From JACJYE01 sp964432875 (GTDB lineage Bacteria; Bacteroidota; Bacteroidia; Chitinophagales; Saprospiraceae), in NCBI GenBank assembly GCA_964432875.1, contig CAYSPJ010000008.1:1-64000 (forward strand): 64,000 nucleotides of DNA, in the 5' to 3' direction. Under the pieces are notes generated by a model that ran no database searches, was not told the origin of the DNA, and saw only the letters and a program-made list of their open reading frames with translations. A program made the position numbers and the translations under genes. Shown in pieces: positions 52,165 through 60,661 of the stretch (positions within the stretch are counted from its first letter, which is position 1; the number at the start of each line of letters is the position of its first letter).

Positions 52165-53958
52165 ATGAAAAAATTCTTATTTGCTTCACTATTCATGCTC
52201 CTGCTGGGCAGAGCTCAGGCCGATGCCCTCTATATATTATTTGAACCGGCCTGTATGGACCGGCTCGAGTATGCCTATTCGAACGTTGAAGGCAATGCTC
52301 CTTATGTTGCCTATCATATCAATGTAAACCCTGGAGAAAAAATCGTCCTGGAGCTCGGGGTAGAAGACAAGACGCTTCAACCCTCGCTACCTGCCCAATT
52401 GATGCGCTGCAGCAACGCTATTTTTGATGAGCGGCTGGTCAACGAGATCAACAGCAAAATCCGTCGGGTTTTCATGGTCGTGCAGATCCGGGAAAACACT
52501 TTCCTGGTTTCTCCCGTAGTGCAGGCTGCCCGTTATTTGCGCGCCGAGGACTTTATCTTTTATGATTCGCCGCAGTACCGCTTCCAATTCGACTTGAAAA
52601 TGGGGATCATCGGTGAAAATATCGCTTTTAACAACCCCAGGGCTCAGGTATTCTTTGAAGGCAAGCTGCACAACGATTGCTCTGGCGCTTTCCTCTTTCA
52701 CCAATATACCAAAGGCGATACAAAGCCGCATAGCGACCTGGTGCTCATCCCGGAAATCGGCATTGTAGAAATGCGCAATGGCATCAATGCCGAAGATGCG
52801 ATGAAAAACATCCTGCGCCTAAACCTGGTCAATAGTAAACCAGTAGGCGAATATCTGCAATGGCTTTGCCAAGGGAGTAGCAGTGGGCAGTCTTCGTCCA
52901 GTGCCAGCAACCAAGCTCCATTGCGGGCACCTGCTGATGAATTCATCACCATCGGGGCCAGCCCCTCGCAGCCTGCCGGCCTTTCGTCCGATCTGGCTGC
53001 CAGAGGAGGGCAACAAGCAACACCTGTAGCCGGCGCCCAAACAGCCGTAGAGACAACCCATACGGTACAGAAAGGCGAAACGCTCTTCCGCATCTCCAAA
53101 CAATATGGCCTAACGGTAGATCAGGTGAAGCAATGGAATAACAAGGGCAACTCAAACACTATCTATCCCGGCGAGAAGCTCCGCGTTTCTCCAACCAATG
53201 GCACCCTGGCCGCCAAAACGGTAGCTTCTTATGAGCAAAATGCTCCAATACCTGGCGCAGCAGGCAGCACTCACCGTGTAGCCGCGGGCGAAACGATGGC
53301 TTCCATCGCTCTGCGCTATGGCTTTACCGAGGCACGCTTCCGGCAAATCAATAATATGGGTAAAACTGAGATGCCCCGGATTGGGCAGGTGCTGAAAACA
53401 TCTGATTGCAATTGCCCCCCGGCTGCACAGCCATCCATACCGGCGGCTACGCTCACTAATCTACCGCCCGACTTGACGGCCCGCTCGATTGAGCCGACTG
53501 CCCTGCCAACAGAAATGAACACCCCTGCTACTCCCAGGCCCGGCTCCGATTTATTCTACTACGACGCTTTTCGCAGCCGTGGAGCCGCAGAAGACCAACG
53601 CTACCTAAATACCCCCTATTTCGTTGACCGCCCTGCTGGCGGCGCCCCCAATTCCTATAGTGCCAGCGGAGGCCGAATTTATGATGGCAAGCCCAATGCC
53701 AGTACTCAGGCGGCTACCCCTCCAGTCAATATCAATGAACTACTCCCCAAAGGCTATGATGCCCAAGCGCAGCCGGTTGCTGCACCAGCAGCCGCAACCA
53801 CGGCACGCACCGAGCGCAGCTTCTACGTCGTCCAGGAAGGCGATAGCCTCTTCCGTATTGGCCGCATGTATGGAGTCAGCGTCGAGCACCTCCGGTCAGT
53901 CAATAATTTTAGCGCGACAGAGGTCATCATACCGGGGCAAAAGGTATTCGTGCAATAA
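52165..53958 (+). CDS. Exported protein with three LysM domains
   Basis: 597 residues from the ATG giving the signal peptide MKKFLFASLFMLLLGRAQA; upstream in-frame codons to 52003 lack a sensible start. A beta-rich region of unknown family (about 20-250) contains several cysteines. Three LysM domains follow, near residues 295-340 (HTVQKGETLFRISKQYGLTV), 370-415 (HRVAAGETMASIALRYGF) and 550-597 (YVVQEGDSLFRIGRMYGVSV). Linkers are rich in Pro, Ala, Ser and Thr. LysM domains bind peptidoglycan glycans, so the protein is probably a cell-wall-associated periplasmic protein. A weak -7 box TATCTTCG lies at 52084-52091. Confidence 0.9.
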   Translation: MKKFLFASLFMLLLGRAQADALYILFEPACMDRLEYAYSNVEGNAPYVAYHINVNPGEKIVLELGVEDKTLQPSLPAQLMRCSNAIFDERLVNEINSKIRRVFMVVQIRENTFLVSPVVQAARYLRAEDFIFYDSPQYRFQFDLKMGIIGENIAFNNPRAQVFFEGKLHNDCSGAFLFHQYTKGDTKPHSDLVLIPEIGIVEMRNGINAEDAMKNILRLNLVNSKPVGEYLQWLCQGSSSGQSSSSASNQAPLRAPADEFITIGASPSQPAGLSSDLAARGGQQATPVAGAQTAVETTHTVQKGETLFRISKQYGLTVDQVKQWNNKGNSNTIYPGEKLRVSPTNGTLAAKTVASYEQNAPIPGAAGSTHRVAAGETMASIALRYGFTEARFRQINNMGKTEMPRIGQVLKTSDCNCPPAAQPSIPAATLTNLPPDLTARSIEPTALPTEMNTPATPRPGSDLFYYDAFRSRGAAEDQRYLNTPYFVDRPAGGAPNSYSASGGRIYDGKPNASTQAATPPVNINELLPKGYDAQAQPVAAPAAATTARTERSFYVVQEGDSLFRIGRMYGVSVEHLRSVNNFSATEVIIPGQKVFVQ

Positions 53959-54091
53959 ATTGTTGCTGCACCAAACCTTGTGGCTCAGCGTTTGAGCGGT
54001 CATCACTTAGCCTTTGAACAATATTGGCGCGTAGAGGGTATACCTGCTCCGGAAAAAGCACTACCTTAGGGCCAAACAAAAACGATTGGCC

Positions 54092-55153
54092 ATGAAAGAT
54101 CACTGTTTACTATACGGCGCGAATGGATACACCGGCCAGCTGATTGCCCGACTGGGCAAAGCTCAAGGGCTCCCGATGGTATTAGCAGGAAGGAGCGCTG
54201 ATAAATTGCGCCCTTTAGCCGAAGAGTTAGGTTTGGAGTACCGGGTTTTTGAACTGGAAGGCGCCGAACAGATCGAACAAAATATCCATGGCTTCGGGCT
54301 GGTGTTGCACGCGGCAGGGCCCTTCATCCATACCGCCCGCCCCATGATGGAAGCCTGCCTGCTCGCTGGCGTGCATTACCTCGATATCACCGGGGAAATC
54401 CCCGTCTTTGAAATGGCAGCCAGGTTGGGGCCTCGAGCCAAAGAAGCCGGCATCATGATACTGCCTGGTACAGGTTTTGATGTAGTGCCTACGGATTGCC
54501 TCGCCCTCCACTTAAAAAACCGCTTGCCCGATGCCACCCAGCTACAGCTGGCTTTCGCCACCATCGGCGGCAGGATATCACATGGCACCGCTACGACAAT
54601 GGTAGAGAACCTGGGTAGGCCTGGTGCTGTGCGCCTCCGAGGCGATATAACCCCTGTGCCAGTTGGTTATAAGACGATGACGGTACCTTTTCAAAACGGG
54701 ATCGACCGCTTTGCCATGACTATCCCTTGGGGCGACGTCTCTACCGCTTATTACAGTACGGGTATCCCCAATATTGAAACCTACATGTCTGTCCATCCAG
54801 CTGTTCACCGCCAAATGGTGCGGCTGCAACGCTATCTGGGCTGGCTGTTGCGCAGCAGCATGGTGCGCAGCATCCTCAAAAAGCGGATCCGCAATCAGCC
54901 TCCTGGCCCTTCTGATGCCCAAAGGATCGAAGCACGCTCCTATGTTTGGGGGCGAGTACGCAATGAGGCAGGAGAAGAGCGAACTGCCCGCTTGGCGCTG
55001 CCCGAGGGGTATTCGCTCACCGCTATCACCAGTGTCAATATCAGTAAGAAGGTGCTGGCTGGCCAAGCCCCCCAGGGCTTCCAAACACCAGCTAAGGCCT
55101 ATGGCGCAGATCTCATTATGGAAGTAGCTGGCGTCAAGCGGGAGGATTTGTAG
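54092..55153 (+). CDS. Saccharopine dehydrogenase-like oxidoreductase (trans-acting enoyl reductase type)
   Basis: 353 residues. The N-terminal Rossmann motif YGANGYTGQLIA (GxxGxxG at 9-15) is followed by AGRSADKLRPLAEELG and HAAGPFIHTARPMMEACL, the pattern of the saccharopine-dehydrogenase-like / trans-acting enoyl reductase family. The central LPGTGFDVVPTDCLA and ATIGGRISHGTATTMVENLG are also family-typical. Characterised mycobacterial relatives act on lipid or polyketide precursors; the substrate here is unknown. The ATG at 54092 is chosen over a TTG two codons upstream. Confidence 0.88.
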   Translation: MKDHCLLYGANGYTGQLIARLGKAQGLPMVLAGRSADKLRPLAEELGLEYRVFELEGAEQIEQNIHGFGLVLHAAGPFIHTARPMMEACLLAGVHYLDITGEIPVFEMAARLGPRAKEAGIMILPGTGFDVVPTDCLALHLKNRLPDATQLQLAFATIGGRISHGTATTMVENLGRPGAVRLRGDITPVPVGYKTMTVPFQNGIDRFAMTIPWGDVSTAYYSTGIPNIETYMSVHPAVHRQMVRLQRYLGWLLRSSMVRSILKKRIRNQPPGPSDAQRIEARSYVWGRVRNEAGEERTARLALPEGYSLTAITSVNISKKVLAGQAPQGFQTPAKAYGADLIMEVAGVKREDL

Positions 55154-55159
55154 GGGAAA

Positions 55160-55175
55160 CCGGCTAAAAGGCCGG
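55160..55175. terminator. Weak hairpin between convergent genes
   Basis: CCGGC-TAAAAG-GCCGG, 5-base stem with no T tract, between the saccharopine-dehydrogenase-like gene and the ThiF-rhodanese gene. Confidence 0.3.
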
Positions 55176-55210
55176 CTAGGCTGAAGCCCCGCACCAGCTT
55201 TACATGGCAA

Positions 55211-56344
55211 TTAATATTGCTTCATATCGGGATCAACCTCCTGGGCCCAGGCGATGATGCCGCCTTTGAGGTTGTAGAGATTCTCCATGCCATAGCGGCT
55301 ACGCAACTCGCGGATGGCACGGGCGCTGCGGATGCCGGTGCGGCAGTATAATACCACCATTTTCTCGCGGGAAATTTGACTGGCCGACTCTAATATTTGC
55401 GTGGGAGGTATGAGCTGACCGCCCAGGTTAGCTATCGCGTATTCATAAGGCTCGCGCACATCGATGAGCTGAAAGTCGGCTTTGTCCCTCCGTAGCGCCT
55501 GCAGTTCGTGCACACTCAATTCTGCCACGGGCGCTAGAGGTGTAGGAGCGCAAAACTGCTCATAATCAATCAACTCCTTGATTTCGACTTCAGCATGAGC
55601 GGGGATTTTCAGTATCCGGGTCGTCAGAGTAGCAGCGTCCAGTAACAGCAGTTTGCCAACCAGCGGTTCACCAATACCAGCCAGCAACTTAATGGCTTCA
55701 TTGGCCTGCAGGCTGCCGATGATGCCGGGCAGCACTCCCAGCACCCCACCCTCGGCACAGTTGGGGACGAGCTCGGGCGGAGGGGGGCTAGGGAAGAGAT
55801 GGCGGTAATTAGGGCTGCGCTGCCCGTTCTCCAGCAGGTGGTTAAACACCGCTACTTGCCCTTCGAAGCGGTAGATAGAGCCATATACCAAGGGCTTACC
55901 TGCCAGTACACAGGCGTCATTAATGAGATAGCGCGTAGGGAAATTATCCGTGCCGTCAATCACAAGATGATAGGGGGCGATGGTATCCAACGCATTTTGG
56001 GTAGTGAGCTGATCGGTATAAACCTCCACTTTGATGTAGGGGTTGAGGCTCTGGAGCTTGCGGCAGGCTACTTCCGCCTTGAGTTCCCCGACATCCTCTT
56101 CGGCAAAAAGCACCTGCCGCTGCAGGTTCGTATCGTCCACCCGGTCAAAATCGACGATGCCGATGTGGCCAACTCCGGCTGCTGCCAAGTAGAGCAATAC
56201 CGGCGCCCCCAACCCGCCGGCACCAACCACTAACACGCTGGCAGACTTCAACTTTTGTTGCCCTTCCATACCAAAACCTGGTAGTGCCAAATGCCGGGCA
56301 TAACGCCTTAACTCCCCTTGATTGAGCGGTTTTGAAATATTCAT
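55211..56344 (-). CDS. ThiF/MoeB-type adenylyltransferase fused to a rhodanese domain
   Basis: 377 residues from the ATG at 56344. The E1-like domain (1-245) has the ATP-binding GAGGLGAPVLLY (41-52), DFDRVDDTNLQRQVLF, GTDNFPTRYL and the catalytic-Cys region NCAEGGVLGVLPG. The rhodanese domain (about 275-377) has the loop VVLYCRTGIRSARA with the active Cys. Such fusions activate ThiS/MoaD-like sulfur-carrier proteins by adenylation and load sulfur onto them. I see no CxxC zinc pair as in E. coli MoeB. Which carrier it serves (thiamine, molybdopterin or tRNA thiolation) cannot be told, as no carrier gene is adjacent. Confidence 0.9.
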   Translation of the reverse strand: MNISKPLNQGELRRYARHLALPGFGMEGQQKLKSASVLVVGAGGLGAPVLLYLAAAGVGHIGIVDFDRVDDTNLQRQVLFAEEDVGELKAEVACRKLQSLNPYIKVEVYTDQLTTQNALDTIAPYHLVIDGTDNFPTRYLINDACVLAGKPLVYGSIYRFEGQVAVFNHLLENGQRSPNYRHLFPSPPPPELVPNCAEGGVLGVLPGIIGSLQANEAIKLLAGIGEPLVGKLLLLDAATLTTRILKIPAHAEVEIKELIDYEQFCAPTPLAPVAELSVHELQALRRDKADFQLIDVREPYEYAIANLGGQLIPPTQILESASQISREKMVVLYCRTGIRSARAIRELRSRYGMENLYNLKGGIIAWAQEVDPDMKQY

Positions 56345-56374
56345 ACGATTAATAATAAAAAAAATGCCCAAAAG

Positions 56375-56405
56375 TTTGTTTATTCAAAATAGATGCATAT
56401 TTTTG
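56375..56405 (+). promoter_or_regulatory. Textbook plus-strand promoter without a plus-strand gene
   Basis: TTTG (56375-56378), exactly 19 bases, TATTTTTG (56398-56405). It lies between two minus-strand genes. Confidence 0.75.
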
Positions 56406-56411
56406 CGATAT

Positions 56412-56467
56412 ATAATCGGTTTTTGGGATTGCCTCTTCCTGCGCTCTTGCAGGAGGAGGTTTTTTTT
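56412..56467 (+). ncRNA. Predicted small RNA of about 56 nt
   Basis: Starts about 7 bases after the -7 box at 56398 and ends in an intrinsic terminator: CCTCTTCCTGC-GCTCTT-GCAGGAGGAGG (one G-T type pair) followed by T8. The transcript has no ATG and is antisense to nothing, since it stops 3 bases before the stop of the minus-strand gene. The boundaries are inferred from motifs only. Confidence 0.5.
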
Positions 56468-56470
56468 ACC

Positions 56471-57532
56471 TCATTTTTCCAACAACAAGCTTTGCCTAAA
56501 ATCCTTTTGCAGCAGTAGCTGGATGTTAGACAAGACGATTTCGCCCATCGAATGGCATTGCTCAAAAAGCTTATTTTTGTGGTGGTAAGCCAATTCCTCT
56601 CTAAGTTGCCGGATTTTCTCCGGAGTGGATAGTTCATCCTTGACCATTACTGCCATTAGTTTTTTGAACTGGTTGGCAGAGTTTTTCACCCTTGCGGCAA
56701 TCATGCTGCGCTCTTCCAATTGGTACTGCTTGACGGTCTCCTGGCGCATTTGCTGGATTCCCAGGAAGATGATGGGGTTGTTTTCCTTAAAATACTGTGG
56801 CAGATAAAAGCTTTTGCGCCCCTCGTAAGATTGCTGGTCAAAATCAATGGCGCGCATGCGGAACTGCGAGCCTTCGATATCCGGGGTGATATCCACCACA
56901 TAATTATAGGAGCGCATATCGCCCAGCAGACGCACGAAGCAACGTTCGTTGAACTTGATAAACTCTTTGGCGATGCGGATTTGATTAAAAACCGTGTCCT
57001 GCAATTTGTGTTTCATAAAGTCATCGCCGGGGATGCCCGCCACGTGCTCCTCCACCATGGTGTTGCCATGCACCATAAAAGTTACTCGGTTGGGGGAAAG
57101 CATATCTTCTAGTTCCAGCCCGTAAATCCGGCTGGCATCGGCTTTTTTGACGTAGAAATGGTCGTAGTTGTCATTTAGCCGGTTGATGATGCGGATGCGG
57201 AAAGGCTTGGTGTTGCCAAAGGTGCAAAAGTCTATCCGGGCGATAGTGAGATGCTGGAGCACCTCCACATCCCCATCTGTTTTCAGCAAAGCATAAATCA
57301 ACTTTAAAGCCTCGAAAATATCTGTACGGTCTGACTCCGCATAATGCACCGTTTCCCAAAGGGTATCATTCCCCTCCTGGTCTAACAAAGGCAAAGCGGA
57401 GGAATAGCGGAGCAGATCCCGGTACTGCAGCGGCAGATTTGCGGCACGGTTGATTTTCGCCAAATAATCGCGCAGAGGTGCCCGCACTGGAATGAGTTCT
57501 TTTTTCTTGGAAGGAATATTACCTTTCATCAT
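56471..57532 (-). CDS. Uncharacterised protein, possibly a divergent kinase fold
   Basis: 353 residues from the first of two ATGs. Upstream in-frame codons reach 57757 but run through the tonB terminator and are not expected to be translated. Residues about 110-240 show features of the kinase-like fold: HFYVKKADAS (Lys129/130), LELED with acidic residues, LVEEHI-like MVEEHVAGIPGDDFM, then LLGDMRSYNYVV (204-210, like the HGDxxxxN catalytic loop) and RAIDFD (like the metal-binding DFD/DFG). The final 100 residues are helical. No exact family is recognised; the kinase reading is inference from motif order. Confidence 0.75.
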   Translation of the reverse strand: MMKGNIPSKKKELIPVRAPLRDYLAKINRAANLPLQYRDLLRYSSALPLLDQEGNDTLWETVHYAESDRTDIFEALKLIYALLKTDGDVEVLQHLTIARIDFCTFGNTKPFRIRIINRLNDNYDHFYVKKADASRIYGLELEDMLSPNRVTFMVHGNTMVEEHVAGIPGDDFMKHKLQDTVFNQIRIAKEFIKFNERCFVRLLGDMRSYNYVVDITPDIEGSQFRMRAIDFDQQSYEGRKSFYLPQYFKENNPIIFLGIQQMRQETVKQYQLEERSMIAARVKNSANQFKKLMAVMVKDELSTPEKIRQLREELAYHHKNKLFEQCHSMGEIVLSNIQLLLQKDFRQSLLLEK

Positions 57533-57630
57533 GGCGACATCTTTTTTGGCCAGCACAAGATACGTAGGAAGTTGAATACTTCCTACCCTGGCTAGAGCCA
57601 GCAAGTACAAGGGGGCCGTAGGGGTAACAA

Positions 57631-57664
57631 AAACGGCTTGCAGCGACAGGGCTGCAAGCCGTTT
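57631..57664 (-). terminator. Intrinsic terminator of the exbB-tonB operon
   Basis: A perfect 13-base stem, AAACGGCTTGCAG/CTGCAAGCCGTTT, with an 8-base loop. On the minus strand it is followed by TTTTTG. It lies 23 bases after the tonB stop. Confidence 0.9.
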
Positions 57665-57687
57665 AGGGAGAAAAAGCTTACCCGTTT

Positions 57688-58572
57688 TTAACGAGCGACA
57701 AAACGGTAAGTAATCGTACCGCATTGCCGATCGACGTTGCCGGGGGCAAATTTCCATTGTTTAGCTGAATCCAGAGCCAATTGCTTGAGGCGGCTGGACG
57801 TAGTGGTAGTACCTTTTTGGGTGAACGTAGTGCTAATGACGTTGCCCGAACGATCGACGCATACCTCTACGACCACGGTGCCCTGCTCTTGAGAATTATC
57901 TTTGGGCGTATGCGAACGTGCTACACCGCGGTTGGACAAGCCGCCGCCGACGTTGCCAGAGCCAGTACTAATGCCTTCCAGGTTAGAAGCATTGGGATCG
58001 CCCCCAGGGTCGCCCTGGTTGCCCGGTTTCCCCGTCTGGCCTTTGCCGCTGCCCAGCCCTTCCAAGCCGAGGCTCTTGCCGAAATCTTCCGCTTCTTTTT
58101 TTTGGCGGGCGGCTTCGGCCTGGCGGGCAGCTTCAGCATCAGCAGCCGCTTTTTTCTTTGCTTCTTCAGCCGCCTTGCGGTCCCTTTCTACCTGCTCTTG
58201 CCGTTCTTTTTCCCGCCGTAGCGCCACTGCGCTAGGATCTTCCGTCGTCACCACGGGTTTCTTGGTCTCGGGTTCAGGTTTGGGTTTGGGGGTTTCTTTT
58301 ACCGGCTCCCGGACTTCCTCTTCGGGTGCCACTTCCTGTGGCGGCACCTCCTCTTCTACCGGCTCAGCAGGGCCGGCATTATCCGAGCCTTGCCCTTCAT
58401 CGGGCAAGCCAAGATTGACTAAAATGCCTGGCTGGCCCGGAGGCGGGTCCGGAAAAGTGAGCAAGGGCAAAACTGCCAACATAATTAAAGCAACGTGGAT
58501 GGCTACGCTGACCATCATGCCGCGCTTCTTATTCTCTTCGTCTTTGCTGCCTACTGAAGTGTCGAAAGCCAT
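57688..58572 (-). CDS. tonB: TonB-like energy transducer
   Basis: 294 residues from the ATG at 58572; the longer frame would use a TTG at 58617. One N-terminal transmembrane helix (VSVAIHVALIMLAVLPLLTF), then a Pro/Glu/Lys-rich periplasm-spanning region (EEVPPQEVAPEEE, PKPKPEPETKK), a long Ala/Lys/Glu helix (about 120-170) and a Gly-rich linker. The C-terminal TonB domain has VVVEVCVDRSGNVISTTF and ALDSAKQWKFAPG. It transmits proton-motive force from ExbBD to outer-membrane receptors. Last gene of the operon, followed by the operon terminator. Confidence 0.92.
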   Translation of the reverse strand: MAFDTSVGSKDEENKKRGMMVSVAIHVALIMLAVLPLLTFPDPPPGQPGILVNLGLPDEGQGSDNAGPAEPVEEEVPPQEVAPEEEVREPVKETPKPKPEPETKKPVVTTEDPSAVALRREKERQEQVERDRKAAEEAKKKAAADAEAARQAEAARQKKEAEDFGKSLGLEGLGSGKGQTGKPGNQGDPGGDPNASNLEGISTGSGNVGGGLSNRGVARSHTPKDNSQEQGTVVVEVCVDRSGNVISTTFTQKGTTTTSSRLKQLALDSAKQWKFAPGNVDRQCGTITYRFVAR

Positions 58573-58681
58573 AATTAAACTATTTTGTCTCTTGTCATCT
58601 GAAGCCTTATTACTCAACGAAAGACCTTGGCTTTACATTCCAAGCCAACTGCTTTTTATCAATTCTTTAACAGGGCAGGCA

Positions 58682-59080
58682 CTATTTGCCCTCAGTTGCC
58701 AGTACAGCATTGATTTCAAAGCGCATGGCCATATCCATCACGGAGATAACGTGCTCAGTAGGCGTGCCCTTATCCGGAGAGATTGTAATGGTAGGCTTGC
58801 TGCTGGTGCGTGCCAGGCGTTGCAAGCCGCGCTCCAGCTCCTCCAGGCCCAGGCGCTTGTTGTTGAGGTAGAAATTGCCTCCCCGGCTGATGCTGACATC
58901 GTCAATACGCTGGGTAGAAGGCGCGCTAGACTTGGAGCTGCTAGGCAGCTTGAGATTGAGCGCGTTGGGGGCCACCAGGCTCGAGGTCAGCATAAAAAAA
59001 ATCAGCAGCAGGAAGATAATGTCTGTCAGTGAAGACATACTAAACTGTGCACTGACTTTGCTTTTCTTTTTCAATCCCAT
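58682..59080 (-). CDS. exbD: ExbD/TolR biopolymer transport protein (second copy)
   Basis: 132 residues. One transmembrane helix near the N-terminus with the proton-path Asp in SSLTDIIFLLLIFFMLTS, then a periplasmic domain (NALNLKLPSSSKSSAPSTQR, ISRGGNFYLNNKRLGLEELE, ISPDKGTPTEHVISVMDMA). Its first 35 residues are nearly identical to the ExbD encoded 5 bases upstream on the same strand, so the two arose by tandem duplication and may form mixed dimers, as found in many Bacteroidota. Confidence 0.93.
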   Translation of the reverse strand: MGLKKKSKVSAQFSMSSLTDIIFLLLIFFMLTSSLVAPNALNLKLPSSSKSSAPSTQRIDDVSISRGGNFYLNNKRLGLEELERGLQRLARTSSKPTITISPDKGTPTEHVISVMDMAMRFEINAVLATEGK

Positions 59081-59085
59081 CAGGC

Positions 59086-59484
59086 TCAGGTTTTGGGTTG
59101 GGTTGCGATAATAGCGTTCATTTTCAAGCGGTTAGCAATCTGCATTACCTCTACCACCTCATCAAAAGGGGTGCCCACTTCTGCCACTATGGTCACCACC
59201 GCATTTTCGCGGTTGTCGGAGGTGCGGACCTCCAGGCGCAGCGCCCGCTCTAAATCCCTGGCAGCAATCTCTCGCCCATTGACAGTTAGCTTGCCACTCT
59301 TTTCGATGGTCACGACCATCGAAGTAGAGGCGACCGTCTTTGAGTCAGACTTGGGCAGTTCAAAAGGCTGTATGCGCACCAGGGTCGAAGTGAGCATAAA
59401 AAAAATCAGCAGCAGGAAGATGATGTCCGTCAGAGAGGACATACTAAATTCAGCACTGACTTTACTTCTCTTTTTCAATCCCAT
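59086..59484 (-). CDS. exbD: ExbD/TolR biopolymer transport protein (first copy)
   Basis: 132 residues with the same N-terminus as its neighbour (GLKKRSKVSAEFSMSSLTD, Asp in the membrane helix) but a different periplasmic part (FELPKSDSKTVAST, VTIEKSGKLTVNGREIAARD, AEVGTPFDEVVEVMQIANR). The two copies therefore diverged outside the membrane. Together with ExbB it forms the proton channel that drives TonB. It lies 65 bases downstream of exbB and 5 bases upstream of the second exbD. Confidence 0.93.
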   Translation of the reverse strand: MGLKKRSKVSAEFSMSSLTDIIFLLLIFFMLTSTLVRIQPFELPKSDSKTVASTSMVVTIEKSGKLTVNGREIAARDLERALRLEVRTSDNRENAVVTIVAEVGTPFDEVVEVMQIANRLKMNAIIATQPKT

Positions 59485-59549
59485 AATGGATAAGGTTTAT
59501 AGCCGCCTTAGCGGCGGACAAGCAGCACCCTGCTCAATAGTGAAAAGGA

Positions 59550-60239
59550 TCAGGCCGAAGGCTCTTGCAGCAAGTCCATGAATTCTACCGTGGTGCGCTC
59601 CATTTTAAAGACCACTTTTTCCACATTAGCAACCAGGATGTTGTAGCCGATAAAGGCGAAAATGCCCACAAACAAGCCAAAGGCCGTAGTGAGCAGAGCC
59701 TGGTAGATACCGCCAGCCAGCAAGTCGGGCGTCACGTTTTGTTCGGTAGACATGCGGTAGAAAGCCATGATCATACCGGTTACGGTGCCGAAGAACCCAA
59801 TCATGGGTGCGGCGCCGGCAATACTTGCTAGTGTGGAGAGGTTCTTTTCGAGCTTAAAAATCTCGAGGTTGCCCACGTTTTCGATGGCCGTGTCAATATC
59901 GCGTAGAGGCTTGCCGATGCGCTGGATACCTTTCTCCACCATCCTGGCTATGGGAGAATCCGTAGACTGGCAGAGGGCTTTAGCACCAGGGATGTTGCCG
60001 GATTGTACGTTAGCACGGATGCTATTCATAAAGCTGTGGTCTACCTGTCCGGCACGTTTGATCGTCAGGTAGCGCTCTACGAAGATGTACAAGGCAATGA
60101 CGGACAATACCAGCAGCATGAGCACGATGATGATGCCCATGGGGCCACTCTCGATGATGATGTCCAGAAAGCTCTGAGAGCCTACCTCGCGATCCAGGCC
60201 TTCTGCTTCTTGAAACAACAATAGGGTCTGTTGCAGCAT
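59550..60239 (-). CDS. exbB: ExbB/TolQ/MotA proton channel protein
   Basis: 229 residues with three transmembrane helices: about 28-50 (GPMGIIIVLMLLVLSVIALYI), 140-165 and 178-205. The signature is TLASIAGAAPMIGFFGTVTGM, followed by LLAGGIYQALLTTAFGLFVGI with the conserved Thr residues lining the channel. First gene of exbB-exbD-exbD-tonB on the minus strand. The operon's promoter is predicted at 60308-60315. Confidence 0.94.
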   Translation of the reverse strand: MLQQTLLLFQEAEGLDREVGSQSFLDIIIESGPMGIIIVLMLLVLSVIALYIFVERYLTIKRAGQVDHSFMNSIRANVQSGNIPGAKALCQSTDSPIARMVEKGIQRIGKPLRDIDTAIENVGNLEIFKLEKNLSTLASIAGAAPMIGFFGTVTGMIMAFYRMSTEQNVTPDLLAGGIYQALLTTAFGLFVGIFAFIGYNILVANVEKVVFKMERTTVEFMDLLQEPSA

Positions 60240-60307
60240 GAATGTTACGGTTTTGTTTTGATAGTCTGAATGTCCTTCCTTTGCTTTTGCGCAAGCGCTC
60301 TGCGGCC

Positions 60308-60315
60308 CAAAGATA
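60308..60315 (-). promoter_or_regulatory. -7 box of the exbB operon
   Basis: TATCTTTG on the minus strand, 68 bases upstream of the exbB start. The 422-base region 60240-60661 between exbB and fadN has no supported ORF. It holds this box, the fadN promoter and the palindrome at 60559. Confidence 0.65.
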
Positions 60316-60545
60316 AACTAATCCGCTAATGCGCGCCCATTTGCGCTGGGCAAAGTTTTAACAATCGGGCCTAAAGTTAAATAAAAATACATTTGTAAAA
60401 AAGCTTTCCGCAAATATCCCCTCCTAACGCTAAGCGGGCAAATAGAATTGCTTGGCTATACGCCATTTTTGTACAGCGGTGGAAGTTCTCTCGGCATCCC
60501 CTTGGAAAAAAATGACAAAATGTTCGCGGTTTGTCCGTAAGTTTC

Positions 60546-60553
60546 TATTTTTG
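60546..60553 (+). promoter_or_regulatory. -7 box of the fadN operon
   Basis: TATTTTTG, 108 bases before the ATG at 60662. A partial -33 box (TTCG) lies 19 bases upstream. Confidence 0.65.
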
Positions 60554-60558
60554 CGCAG

Positions 60559-60576
60559 TTAGCGAAAATTCGCTAA
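60559..60576. promoter_or_regulatory. Palindromic operator candidate at the fadN transcription start
   Basis: TTAGCGAA-AA-TTCGCTAA, a perfect 8-base inverted repeat with a 2-base centre, beginning 5 bases after the -7 box. A bound repressor there would cover the start site. TetR-type fatty-acid regulators commonly use such sites; which regulator acts here is unknown. Confidence 0.6.
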
Positions 60577-60661
60577 AAAGCGGTGAACCCGGTTTTGCGC
60601 GCTCTGGTTTGGCTAACGAGCCTTCAATCCTCAATCACATAAAAACACAATTCGAGATTAC

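Noticed and set aside
57902..59032. 376-codon plus-strand ORF opposite tonB/exbD
   Set aside because: Low-complexity Ser/Gly/Pro/Leu sequence that mirrors the repetitive tonB linker; no start context.
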